Positions 16,046 to 23,805 of a DNA stretch of 64,000 nucleotides are shown piece by piece; positions within the stretch are counted from its first letter, which is position 1; the number at the start of each line of letters is the position of its first letter. The notes beneath the pieces were generated by a model. That model did no database searches. It was not told where the DNA came from and saw only the letters and a list, made by a program, of their open reading frames with translations. The position numbers were made by a program, and so were the translations under genes. Source of the stretch: Streptomyces buecherae (lineage in GTDB: Bacteria; Actinomycetota; Actinomycetes; Streptomycetales; Streptomycetaceae); contig NZ_CP060404.1 in the NCBI RefSeq assembly GCF_014295035.1, positions 7,418,501-7,482,500 of the forward strand, read 5' to 3'.

Positions 16046-17070
16046 GCGGTGCCTCCCCGGGGTGTGGCGGGCGCCGTGTCGGCCGCGCCGGCCCGCAGCC
16101 GGGCCAGGGCGTCGCGGGCCCGCTGGAGCGGGGTCGGCGGTGGGGTGCGGTTGGCGCCACGGGCGAAGCGCCGCTCGACGTAGTACTGCGCGACGGAGAG
16201 CACGGAGGTCAGGAACACGTACCAGGCGGTGGCGACCATCAGCAACGGGATCACGTGGCCGTTGCGGCCGTAGATCACCTGCACCTGGTAGAAGAGTTCG
16301 CCGATGGCCATGACGTACACCACCGAGGTGCCCTTGAGCAGGCCGATGATCTCGTTGCCGGCGGTGGGCAGGATCGCGCGCATGGCCTGCGGGAGCACGA
16401 TGCGCCGGATCTGCCGCAGCCGCGGGATGCCGAGCGCCGCCGCGGCCTCCAACTGGCCGTGGTCCACGGAGATGACGCCACCGCGCACGATCTCGGCGGC
16501 GTAGGCGGCCTGGTGCAGCGACAGGCCGATCAGGGCCGCGCCGATGGTGCCGATCAGGTCGTTGCTGTCGACGGACCAGAAGACCGGGCCGAAGGGGATG
16601 CCGAGGCCGAGCCGCTCGTACAGGGCGCTCAGGTTGAACCAGAACACGAGCTGCACGATCATCGGGATGGACCGGAAGATCCAGATGTAGGCCCAGGCCA
16701 CGGTCTGGAGGACCGGGTTGCGCGAGAGCCGCATGAAGGCCAGTACGGTGCCGAGGGCGAAACCCAGGACGGTGGCGTACGCGGTGAGTTGGAGCGTGAG
16801 GCCGACCGCCGAGACGATCGTCTCGGACAGCACGTACGCGCGGAAGACCTCCCACTCCCAGACGGGGTTGGTGACCAGCCCGTGCGCGAACTGCGCCGTC
16901 AGGACGAGCACGGCGAGGGCAGCCGCCCACCGGCCGTAGTGTCGGGTGGGAACGACCCTGAGCGCGGCGAGGTCGCCCGGGTCGGCCTCCTTGCGGGGTG
17001 CCAGATCGGTGCCGCCGGTGTCCAGCGGCGCGGGGTCCGTGGTGAGTCCCATGGTGGTGTGCCTGCTCAT
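16042..17070 (-). CDS. Amino-acid-type ABC transporter permease
   Basis: A 342-residue membrane protein. A ~45-residue cytoplasmic N-terminus precedes about five to six helices. The EAA loop EAAALGIPRLRQIRRIVLPQ identifies a HisM/GlnP-type polar amino-acid permease. Only one permease gene is present, so it probably works as a homodimer. The ATG at 17070 overlaps the GNAT stop codon (ATGA), and its own stop overlaps the ATPase start, so the genes are tightly coupled. Confidence 0.92.
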   Translation of the reverse strand: MSRHTTMGLTTDPAPLDTGGTDLAPRKEADPGDLAALRVVPTRHYGRWAAALAVLVLTAQFAHGLVTNPVWEWEVFRAYVLSETIVSAVGLTLQLTAYATVLGFALGTVLAFMRLSRNPVLQTVAWAYIWIFRSIPMIVQLVFWFNLSALYERLGLGIPFGPVFWSVDSNDLIGTIGAALIGLSLHQAAYAAEIVRGGVISVDHGQLEAAAALGIPRLRQIRRIVLPQAMRAILPTAGNEIIGLLKGTSVVYVMAIGELFYQVQVIYGRNGHVIPLLMVATAWYVFLTSVLSVAQYYVERRFARGANRTPPPTPLQRARDALARLRAGAADTAPATPRGGTA

Positions 17071-17585
17071 GGTCGTGGCTGGTGGTCTGCCGGGGCGAGG
17101 TGCTTCTCGAACGGGAGCGGGCCGATGGTCTCGGGGTCGGCCTCGGTGTCGAAGAGCGGCGTGTAGCCGGTGGCCAGGTACAGGCCGCGGGCCTCGGGCT
17201 GGCGCGGCCCGGTGGTCAGGTAGACGCGCCGGTAGCCGCGCTCGCGCGCCGTGCGCTCCAGCTCGATCACCACCTGTCGGGCCAGGCCGCGGCGGCGGTG
17301 CGCGGAGTGCGTCCAGATCCGCTTGAGCTCGGCCGTCGTGGCGTCGTAGCGGCGGAAGGCGCCGCCGGCGACCGGGTCGCCTCCCTCCAGGAGGAGGAGC
17401 AGCGTCCCGCCGTGGGCAGGCGTGAACTCCTCGTCGGGGTAGCGGGCCAACTCCTGGTGCGCGTCGCCGCCGTAGCGCGCGGTGTACTCGTCGCCGAGTT
17501 CCCGCAGCAGCGGCCTGACCAGCGGGTGGGAGACCGGGACTTCGATGACCGTCAGGTCGGACGGGGACGGGGCTACGGAGGTCAC
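17067..17585 (-). CDS. GNAT-family N-acetyltransferase
   Basis: A 172-residue acetyltransferase with the acetyl-CoA-binding motif RIWTHSAHRRRGLARQVV (about residues 90-108) and the later LYLATGYTPLFD segment of the GNAT fold. In B. subtilis-type sulfur operons a GNAT (SnaA) N-acetylates S-substituted cysteines before monooxygenase attack; the gene order here is consistent with that but the substrate is unproven. Start and stop overlap both neighbours by 4 bases (ATGA), indicating a coupled operon. Confidence 0.88.
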   Translation of the reverse strand: MTSVAPSPSDLTVIEVPVSHPLVRPLLRELGDEYTARYGGDAHQELARYPDEEFTPAHGGTLLLLLEGGDPVAGGAFRRYDATTAELKRIWTHSAHRRRGLARQVVIELERTARERGYRRVYLTTGPRQPEARGLYLATGYTPLFDTEADPETIGPLPFEKHLAPADHQPRP

Positions 17586-18709
17586 GCGCGCACCGCCGCG
17601 AGGCTCCGCTCGGCGCCCGCCGCGCGCTCGGCGTCGCGCTTGGCGACCTCCTCGCGGACGATCGGGATCACGTACCGGCCGAAGTCGATGGCGTCGTCAA
17701 GGAGCGCGTAGCCGCGGGCCGAGAGGATGTCGACGCCGAGGTCGTAGTAGTCGAGGAGGGCCTGGGCGACCGTCTCGGGCGTACCGACCAGCGCGTTGGA
17801 GTTGCCCGCGCCACCGGTGGCCGCCGCGGTCGGGGTCCACAGCGCGCGGTCGTAGCGCTCGCCCTGCTCGGCGATGGCGAGCAGCCGCTGGGACCCGGTG
17901 TTCTCCGGCGCGCCGCCGCGGTGGTGGCGGGGCAGCCCCTGCTCGCGCCGGGCCCTGATGGCGCCGACCGTGCGGTGGGCCTTCTCCCAGGCCAGCTCCT
18001 CGGTCGGCGCGATGATCGGGCGGAAGGCGACCTGGATGCGCGGCACGTCGGTGCGCCCGGCCGCCGCGGCGGCGGCCTTCACCGCCTCGATCTGCTGGGC
18101 GGTCTCGGCCAACGGCTCGCCCCACAGGCAGTAGATGTCGGCCTCGGCGCCGCCGGCGGCGTACGCGGCGGGCGACGAGCCGCCGAACGAGACGCCGGGG
18201 CGCGGCTGTTGGACGGGGAAGACGTCGGCGACGAAGTCGCGGAACCGGTAGTGCTCGCCCTCGTGGTCGAAGGGCTCCGTGGTGGTCCAGATCTTCTTCA
18301 CGAGCTGGATGTACTCGCGGGTGCGGGCGTAGCGCCCGTCCTTGCTGAGCGTGTCGCCCTCGCGTTGCTGCTCGTGGTCGTTGCCGCCGGTGATGAAGTG
18401 CACCGTCAGCCGGCCGTCGCTGATCTGGTCGAGGGTGGCGAAGGTCTTGGCGGCGAAGGTGGGGTACGAGACGTTGGGCCGGTGGGCCAGCAGGATCTGG
18501 AGGGAGTCGAGCTTGCTGGCGAGGTACGCGGCGGCCGGGGCGGGGTCGGGCGCGCCGGACGCGTAGGCGAACAGCACCCGGTCCCAGCCGTACTCCTCGT
18601 GCGCCCGGGCGAGCCGGATCGTGTACTCCTTGTCGAACGCGGCGCCGGAGCGTGCGGTGGTCTCGGAACCGTCGTTGGTGGCAGCGATGCCAAGAAACTC
18701 CACGGGCAT
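17582..18709 (-). CDS. LLM-class FMNH2-dependent monooxygenase (first structural gene of sulfur operon)
   Basis: A 375-residue SsuD/SfnG-like luciferase-family monooxygenase starting MPVEFLGIAATNDGSET. It carries LLAHRPNVSYPTFAAKTFATLDQ, HFITGGNDHEQQREGD and VSFGGSSPAAYAAG. Such enzymes cleave C-S bonds of sulfonates, sulfones or oxidised thioethers with FMNH2, which SsuE could supply. The ATG at 18709 fits the family start; a weak AAAGG precedes it. Upstream lies a ~300-base untranslated stretch and a Cys-Cys leader peptide, suggesting attenuation by cysteine supply. Confidence 0.88.
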   Translation of the reverse strand: MPVEFLGIAATNDGSETTARSGAAFDKEYTIRLARAHEEYGWDRVLFAYASGAPDPAPAAAYLASKLDSLQILLAHRPNVSYPTFAAKTFATLDQISDGRLTVHFITGGNDHEQQREGDTLSKDGRYARTREYIQLVKKIWTTTEPFDHEGEHYRFRDFVADVFPVQQPRPGVSFGGSSPAAYAAGGAEADIYCLWGEPLAETAQQIEAVKAAAAAAGRTDVPRIQVAFRPIIAPTEELAWEKAHRTVGAIRARREQGLPRHHRGGAPENTGSQRLLAIAEQGERYDRALWTPTAAATGGAGNSNALVGTPETVAQALLDYYDLGVDILSARGYALLDDAIDFGRYVIPIVREEVAKRDAERAAGAERSLAAVRA

Positions 18710-19007
18710 GGGAGGGCCTTTCGCGAAGAAACGGGGAGGGCGGCACACCGACGGGCCGGCGCGCGGAGCGGGCCGTCGGCGTGGCACGGAAGTGGTGAGT
18801 GAACGGGACGCGGCGAGCGCGGCGCACCGGTGGGTGGCACGGGCTCGGATGGCGGCTCGCGCGGCGGGGTCCGCGGCGGCGCGCCGCTGGGATGCGGGGC
18901 CGGCCGGCGAGGGGGAGGAGCCGCGCGAGGGGGAGCGGCGAGCGTCGGGCGGCCCGCGACGGGGCTACCGCAGGAGGGGAGGGCCGGTCAGACGGCCCGC
19001 TGCCGCG
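18710..19007 (-). promoter_or_regulatory. Attenuator region between leader peptide and monooxygenase operon
   Basis: These ~300 bases are part of the 5' untranslated mRNA. A perfect hairpin GGGCCG-GTCAGA-CGGCCC (18981-18998) starts 10 bases after the leader stop codon. A second one, CCGACGG...CCGTCGG (18748-18779), lies just ahead of the monooxygenase start. The arrangement suits ribosome-position-dependent folding, but the alternative structures have not been computed. Confidence 0.5.
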
Positions 19008-19085
19008 TTAGCGACAACACGCGGCGGACCACACCCGACCGAAGTCGATGTGGTCGCGGGTGACCAAGCGCTGTTGTCCCTTCAC
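19008..19085 (-). CDS. Cysteine-rich leader peptide (25 aa) of the sulfur operon
   Basis: The reverse strand from GTG at 19085 encodes 25 residues ending HIDFGRVWSAACCR and a TAA at 19008-19010. The pattern His-(Ile/Val)-Asp-(Leu/Phe)-x-Arg-Val-x-Ser-Ala-x-Cys-Arg matches the small putative leader peptides annotated in front of sulfur-assimilation genes in Streptomyces; the double Cys near the end is the presumed sensor. No strong Shine-Dalgarno precedes the GTG, so the mRNA may be leaderless; TTGACG at 19116-19121 (reverse strand) could be part of the promoter. Slow decoding of the two Cys codons at low cysteine would hold the ribosome over the downstream hairpin. Confidence 0.75.
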   Translation of the reverse strand: MKGQQRLVTRDHIDFGRVWSAACCR

Positions 19086-19167
19086 GAAACTAATGGACCA
19101 GTAATTTGCGCCTCCCGTCAACTACGTGCCCGGATGTTGGACGGACATTGACCGACTCTGATGCGGT

Positions 19168-19210
19168 ATGTGCACCCATTGACACACCCGCGAGGGGCGC
19201 ACATACGATC
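19168..19210 (+). promoter_or_regulatory. Candidate mtn promoter with embedded inverted repeat
   Basis: TTGACA (19180-19185) and TACGAT (19205-19210, 19-base spacer; CATACG gives 17) form a housekeeping-type promoter toward mtnA. The perfect arms TATGTGC (19168-19174) and GCACATA (19200-19206) flank it, an arrangement typical of an operator. Confidence 0.45.
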
Positions 19211-19419
19211 GACCTCGAACCGGCGCCGCCACCAGCGGAGTTGGGACGCGGCGCGGTGCGGGGCGCGGCCCGCCGGTCGCCGCTCGGCCCGTCCCGTACG
19301 CCGGCGCACGCCCCGACCGCCCGCCGTCCGCCCGTCGTTCGCCGCGTCTCGGGGTGTGCTCGCTTCGGGGTAGCGGTGGCGTCGTCGGCCGGTTTCGTGA
19401 GGTGGTCGCGGCACCCGTA

Positions 19420-19442
19420 TATTTGATTATCGTTTTCATATA
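19420..19442. promoter_or_regulatory. Fur/Zur-family-like box upstream of mtnA
   Basis: A strongly AT-rich 23-bp element in otherwise >70% GC DNA, with core TGATTATCGTTTTCA. Outer arms TAT.TGA and TCA.ATA are symmetric, resembling the Zur/Fur consensus TGAAAAT..ATTTTCA more closely in its right half. It lies 160 bases upstream of the mtnA start, in the long 5' leader. Whether it binds a Fur-family protein is untested. Confidence 0.4.
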
Positions 19443-19604
19443 GCCTGGCCGTCGGGCGCCGCCACCACGCCGCGCCCGACCGTCGTCCGCCCGCCCCGCG
19501 CCGGTCGCGGGGCCGTCTCCGTACGACCGCCGCGGCATGGGCCGCGGGGCACGCCACAGCCCGGGGCCGCACGTGCCGCCCCGGCCCGAGTCGAGGGAAC
19601 GCCG

Positions 19605-20753
19605 ATGGATGACGCAAGGGGAAGGCGGCCCGCGCCCGCGTCCCGTGCCGCACCGGTTGACCAGCCGTCGCTCGCCTGGGACGACGGCGCCATCGTCGCC
19701 GTCGACCAACGCGCGCTCCCAGGGGAGACCCGGGTGCTGCGGCTGACCAGCGTGGACCAACTCGTCGCCGCCATCCGCTCGCTCGCCATTCGCGGGGCGC
19801 CGGCCATCGGGCTCGCCGGCGCCCTCGGCGTGGCGCTGTCGGCCCACCGGCACCGCACGGACGACGGGTGCGACCAGGCCGCGGTGCGCGCCGACGCCGC
19901 GCGGCTGGTCGCCGCCCGACCCACTGCCGTGAACCTGGCCTGGGCCGTCCGCCGGGCCGCCGGGCGCGTCGCCGCCGGACCCGACGCCGTCCTCGCCGAG
20001 GCCCTGACCATGGTCGAGGAGGACGCCGCGACGGGGGCCGCCGCCGTGGAGCGCGCCTGCGAGCTGGTCCTCGCGCGCGTCGGGGCGCGGCCGATGCGCC
20101 TGCTCACGCACTGCAACACCGGCCGGCTGGCCGCGGCCGCGGTCGGCACCGCGCTCGGCGTCATCCTCGAACTCGGCCGCCGCGGCCTGGTACGTGAAGT
20201 GCTGGTGGGCGAGACCCGGCCGCTGCTCCAGGGCGCCCGGCTGACCGCCTGGGAGTTGGGGCAGGCGGGCATCGCCTACCGGGTGTGCGTGGACTCCGCG
20301 GCGCCCGCCGCGATGGCCCGGGGGCTGGTGGACTGCGTGCTGGTGGGGGCCGACCGGATCGCCGCCAACGGGGACGTCGCGAACAAGATCGGCACGTACG
20401 GGCTCGCGACAGCCGCCGCGCGCCACGCCATCCCCTTCGTGGTCGTCGCGCCCGAGTCCACCTGGGACCGGGCGACCGCCGACGGCTCGGGCATCGTCAT
20501 CGAGGAGCGCGACCCCGCCGAAGTCACCGCGTACGCGGGCGTGGTGACCACACCGCCGGGCGCCGCCGCGTACAACCCGGCCTTCGACGTCACCCCGGCC
20601 GAACTGATCACCGCCATCGTCTCCGAGGACCGGGTGTTCGTCCCCGGCGACGCACGGCCGCCCGCCGCCTCGGACCCCGCTGACCGGGAACGCGCCGCGC
20701 GGCCGGTGGTCGCGCCCACCGCCTCGTACCAGCGTGACGGGGCGGCGACATGA
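19605..20753 (+). CDS. mtnA: Methylthioribose-1-phosphate isomerase MtnA
   Basis: A 382-residue protein of the eIF2B/MtnA fold. Diagnostic segments are IRGAPAIGLAGALGVAL, the catalytic Cys in LLTHCNTGRLA and the catalytic Asp in VLVGADRIAANGDVANKIGTY. It converts 5-methylthioribose-1-phosphate to methylthioribulose-1-phosphate in methionine salvage. The ATG at 19605 follows GAGGGAA. A ~30-residue Pro/Ala-rich tail extends beyond the usual family end. Its stop overlaps the mtnB start (ATGA), so the mtn genes form one operon. No MTA phosphorylase or MTR kinase gene is in the window, so upstream steps must be encoded elsewhere. Confidence 0.95.
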   Translation: MDDARGRRPAPASRAAPVDQPSLAWDDGAIVAVDQRALPGETRVLRLTSVDQLVAAIRSLAIRGAPAIGLAGALGVALSAHRHRTDDGCDQAAVRADAARLVAARPTAVNLAWAVRRAAGRVAAGPDAVLAEALTMVEEDAATGAAAVERACELVLARVGARPMRLLTHCNTGRLAAAAVGTALGVILELGRRGLVREVLVGETRPLLQGARLTAWELGQAGIAYRVCVDSAAPAAMARGLVDCVLVGADRIAANGDVANKIGTYGLATAAARHAIPFVVVAPESTWDRATADGSGIVIEERDPAEVTAYAGVVTTPPGAAAYNPAFDVTPAELITAIVSEDRVFVPGDARPPAASDPADRERAARPVVAPTASYQRDGAAT

Positions 20754-21436
20754 CCGGAGCCGAGGCGCGTGCCCACGACGGCGAGGGCGCCGAACTCGCC
20801 CGTTACTCGCGGCAGTTGTACGAGCGCGGCTGGATGCCGGGTACCGCGGGCAACCTCTCCGTGCGGCTGTCCGACACCACCGCGCTGATCACCGCGAGCG
20901 GTCGGGCCAAGGGCGAGCTGACCGGGCGCGAGGTGGTCGCCGTGCACGCCGACAGCGGGGTTGAGGTGGCCCCCGGGCCGCTGCGCGCCTCGGCCGAGAC
21001 CACGATCCACTGCGCCGTCTACCGCGCGACCGAGGCCCGCGCCGTCATCCACGTCCACGCGCCGTACGCCACCGCCGTCGCCGCCCGCGTCGGGCACCCC
21101 GCGCGCCGGCGCACGCTGCGCGTCGAGCGCCTCGAACTCCTCAAGGGGCTGGGCCTGGCCGACCCGACCAGCGCCGCGCTGCCCGTCTTCCCCAACTGGC
21201 CCGACGTGCCCCGGATCGCCGCGGACGTCGCGGGCCACCTCGCCACCACCCCCGACCCGCCTCCCGCCCTGCTCATCACCGACCACGGCGTCACCACCTG
21301 GGGCCGCGACCTGGCACAGGCCCGCGACCGGTTGGAGTGCCTGGAGTCGATCTGCCACCTGCTGCTGCTCACCGGCGGGCTGCCGCCGAACACCCCCGAC
21401 GACGCACACGACGACACAACCGATGCCGAGAGGTGA
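20750..21436 (+). CDS. mtnB: Methylthioribulose-1-phosphate dehydratase MtnB
   Basis: A 228-residue class-II-aldolase-fold protein: GWMPGTAGNLSVRL (phosphate-binding), ITASGRAKGEL, the zinc-binding HVHAPYATAVA pair of histidines and a third His in LLITDHGVTTWG. It dehydrates methylthioribulose-1-phosphate to the 2,3-diketo compound in methionine salvage and needs Zn2+. It overlaps mtnA by 4 bases and is followed after 6 bases by mtnD. Confidence 0.95.
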   Translation: MTGAEARAHDGEGAELARYSRQLYERGWMPGTAGNLSVRLSDTTALITASGRAKGELTGREVVAVHADSGVEVAPGPLRASAETTIHCAVYRATEARAVIHVHAPYATAVAARVGHPARRRTLRVERLELLKGLGLADPTSAALPVFPNWPDVPRIAADVAGHLATTPDPPPALLITDHGVTTWGRDLAQARDRLECLESICHLLLLTGGLPPNTPDDAHDDTTDAER

Positions 21437-21442
21437 CGTGCC

Positions 21443-22024
21443 GTGACCCTGCTCCAGGTCATGCCCGACGACGCGCCCGACCAGGTGCTCCTGCGCACCC
21501 GTGACCAGGCGCGCGTCACCGACGCGCTGCGCGCGCACGCGGTGGCCTTCGACCGCTGGCCGGTGCGCGGCCCCATCGCGCCCGGCACCGCCCCGGACGA
21601 GGTGCTGGCGCGCTACCGCGCCGAGGTGGACGCACTCCAGGCCCGCGACGACCTGCGCCTGGTCGACGTCGCCGGGCTACACCCCGAGGAGAGCGACGCC
21701 TGGCGACGGAAGGCCGCCACGGCGCGCGCCACCTTCCTCGAGGAACACCGGCACGCCGAGGCCGAGGTGCGCTTCTTCGCCCACGGTGCGGGGTGCTTCT
21801 ACCTGCACCTGGGGGAGGAGGTGTACGCGGTGGTGTGCGAGGCCGGGGACCTGCTGTCCGTACCGGCCGGCACCCCGCACTGGTTCGACATGGGCCCGCG
21901 CCCCGAGTTCACCGCGATCCGCTTCTTCGCCGGGGAGGACGGCTGGGTGGGCGACTTCACCGGCGACCCGATCTCTCAGCGCTTCCCGCGCCTCGACGCG
22001 CTGCTCGCGGCGGACGCGGCGTGA
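21443..22024 (+). CDS. mtnD: Acireductone dioxygenase MtnD
   Basis: A 193-residue cupin. The metal ligands are visible in EEHRHAEAEVRFF (His-x-His and Glu) and the later GTPHWFDMG (His). The enzyme oxidises acireductone; Fe2+ gives the methionine precursor 2-keto-4-methylthiobutyrate, whereas Ni2+ gives an off-pathway product with CO. The GTG at 21443 is used. Its TGA overlaps the mtnC start (GTGA), so the two are translationally coupled. Confidence 0.94.
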   Translation: MTLLQVMPDDAPDQVLLRTRDQARVTDALRAHAVAFDRWPVRGPIAPGTAPDEVLARYRAEVDALQARDDLRLVDVAGLHPEESDAWRRKAATARATFLEEHRHAEAEVRFFAHGAGCFYLHLGEEVYAVVCEAGDLLSVPAGTPHWFDMGPRPEFTAIRFFAGEDGWVGDFTGDPISQRFPRLDALLAADAA

Positions 22025-22725
22025 GCGGCCCCGCGCCGCGCGCGGTGGTCTGCGACATCGAGGGCACCACCGGCTCCGCGGACCACGTGCGTGACGTGCT
22101 CTTCCCGTACGCGCGCGAGCGCCTCGCGCACTGGCTCGCCACCCACCGTGGCCAGCCGGCCTGGGAGCGGGTGCTGCGCGCGACCCGCGCCCACGCCGGC
22201 GCGCCCGACCTCGACGAACGGGGCGTCGCCGCGTCGCTGGCCGCCTGGTCCGACGCGGACGTCAAGGCCCCGCCACTGAAGGACGTACAAGGGCTGATCT
22301 GGGCCGACGGCTACGCGAGCGGCGAACTCGCCGGCCACGTCTACGACGACGTGCCCCCGGCCCTGGCCCGCTGGCAGCGCGCGGGCATCGCCCGCTACGT
22401 CTACTCCTCCGGGTCGGTGGCCGCGCAACGCGACTGGTTCGCCCACAGCGACCACGGCGACCTCAGCCCCCTGCTGTGCGGGCACTTCGACCTGGCCAAC
22501 GCGGGGGCCAAGCGCGACCCCGCGTCCTACCTGGCCATCACCGCCCGCATCGGGGTACCGGCCGGCGCCACGCTCTTCCTCAGCGACGTACGGGAGGAGT
22601 TGGACGCCGCCCTCCAGGCCGGCTGGCGCGTCGTCGGCGTACGCCGCGCCGGCGACCCGCGCGGCGACCGGGTGCCGGGCCACGCCACCGTGCCCGACCT
22701 GCACGGCGTGCTGCCCGACCCGTAA
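22021..22725 (+). CDS. mtnC: Acireductone synthase (enolase-phosphatase) MtnC
   Basis: A 234-residue HAD-superfamily protein: motif I VVCDIEGTTGSADHV (Asp nucleophile and Glu), motif II YVYSSGSVAAQ, a conserved Lys in AGAKRDPASY and motif IV FLSDVREELDAA. It enolises and dephosphorylates the diketo intermediate to acireductone, the MtnD substrate. It is the last gene of mtnABDC. The final aminotransferase step of the pathway is not encoded nearby. Confidence 0.94.
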   Translation: MSGPAPRAVVCDIEGTTGSADHVRDVLFPYARERLAHWLATHRGQPAWERVLRATRAHAGAPDLDERGVAASLAAWSDADVKAPPLKDVQGLIWADGYASGELAGHVYDDVPPALARWQRAGIARYVYSSGSVAAQRDWFAHSDHGDLSPLLCGHFDLANAGAKRDPASYLAITARIGVPAGATLFLSDVREELDAALQAGWRVVGVRRAGDPRGDRVPGHATVPDLHGVLPDP

Positions 22726-22922
22726 TCCGTACGCCCCAACCCTCCCCGGCGCCCCACCCGTGGCGGTCCACCCGCCGCGCCGGTGCGGCGAGTAGTCGCC
22801 TCGCACAACGGCGGTGTAGCGGTTTCCCTCCCCTCCCATGTCACACATCGCCACGCCGCGCGCACTCTTCCGCGGGTTCGCGGTGCACCCCGCACCGCGA
22901 CGCGGAGAGTTGAGGAGGCCAC

Positions 22923-23150
22923 ATGGTGGTCGTGGTCACCGGAGCCGTCGTGACGGGACTCCTGGCGGGATGGTATCTGGCATCCCGGTGGATGGAGGGA
23001 CGGGTGCGCGTCCAGGTGTTCCGGCTGCGCGAGGAGGGGATCAGCGAACGGATGCGGGCCCTGCCGGCGGGCGGCACGCTGGCCGAGTCACACAGCGCTG
23101 ACGAGGTCAGCGTGCGCGTCGTCCTCCCGAGGGGCACGGCCCGTGGATGA
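22923..23150 (+). CDS. Small single-TM protein upstream of an ECF sigma factor
   Basis: A 75-residue protein with an N-terminal hydrophobic helix (MVVVVTGAVVTGLLAGWYLA) and a short charged tail. A strong TTGAGGAGGCCAC ribosome site precedes the ATG. The last 8 bases overlap the sigma factor start at 23143, so the two are translationally coupled. I do not recognise a family; a role in controlling the sigma factor is possible but unsupported by motifs. Confidence 0.7.
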   Translation: MVVVVTGAVVTGLLAGWYLASRWMEGRVRVQVFRLREEGISERMRALPAGGTLAESHSADEVSVRVVLPRGTARG

Positions 23151-23727
23151 CGTACGGCACGGCCCCGGCCCGGCGGTCGGCCCGCCCCGGCCGGGCCGGC
23201 GCCAGCCCGCCGAGCCGGCCGCAGCCGCCGACGAGGGGACGCGGGAGGACTTCGCGCGCTACTACCGGCAGCACCGGGCCGGGTTGACCCGGTTCGTCAT
23301 GCGCCACGGCGCCGGCCCCCACGAGGCGGCCGACGCCGCGCAGGCCGCCTTCATCGAGGCGTTCCGGAGCTGGCACCACATCGACCACCGCGCCGCGTGG
23401 CTGCGCACCGTGGCGCTCCGCATGTTCCTGCGCCAGTCCGTGCGCCCGGAGGAGGAACTCACCGACGCGGCCCCGGAGCGCGCGAGCGGCTGCGGCCCGC
23501 TGGAGGCCGTGGTCCTGCGCGAGCAGCAGGCCCGGGTGCACGCGGCCCTCGACCGGTTGCCGGGCAAGCAACGGCAGGTCATGGCCTGGTACCTGGACGG
23601 AATCAGCACGGACGAGATGGCCGCCGCGCTGGAGACGACGCCCGCCGCGGTCCGCCAGAACCTGGCCCGGGCCCGCGCCCACCTCAGGCAGCACCTGGGA
23701 CGACGCGCACCGGAAGGCGCGCCGTGA
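23143..23727 (+). CDS. ECF-type RNA polymerase sigma factor
   Basis: A 194-residue protein with an N-terminal Pro/Ala-rich stretch of about 35 residues, sigma region 2 (FARYYRQHRAGLTRFVMRHG ... AADAAQAAFIEAF) at about residues 37-100, and region 4 (LDRLPGKQRQVMAWYLDGIS, AALETTPAAVRQNLARARAH) at about 130-185. The GTG at 23143 overlaps the small membrane protein gene. No obvious anti-sigma factor follows; the next gene is a convergent ArsR. Group assignment is not possible by eye. Confidence 0.88.
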   Translation: MDDVRHGPGPAVGPPRPGRRQPAEPAAAADEGTREDFARYYRQHRAGLTRFVMRHGAGPHEAADAAQAAFIEAFRSWHHIDHRAAWLRTVALRMFLRQSVRPEEELTDAAPERASGCGPLEAVVLREQQARVHAALDRLPGKQRQVMAWYLDGISTDEMAAALETTPAAVRQNLARARAHLRQHLGRRAPEGAP

Positions 23728-23805
23728 CGCGCGCTCGGCCGCGTCGGGAGCACGCGCGTCCCGCGCCGCCCCGCGCGGCGGTACGGGGCGTCCGCCGGGG
23801 CCCGG

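Noticed and set aside
19211..19604. SAM riboswitch in the mtn leader
   Set aside because: I found no recognisable SAM-I, SAM-II or SAM-IV core; a covariance-model search would be needed to exclude it.
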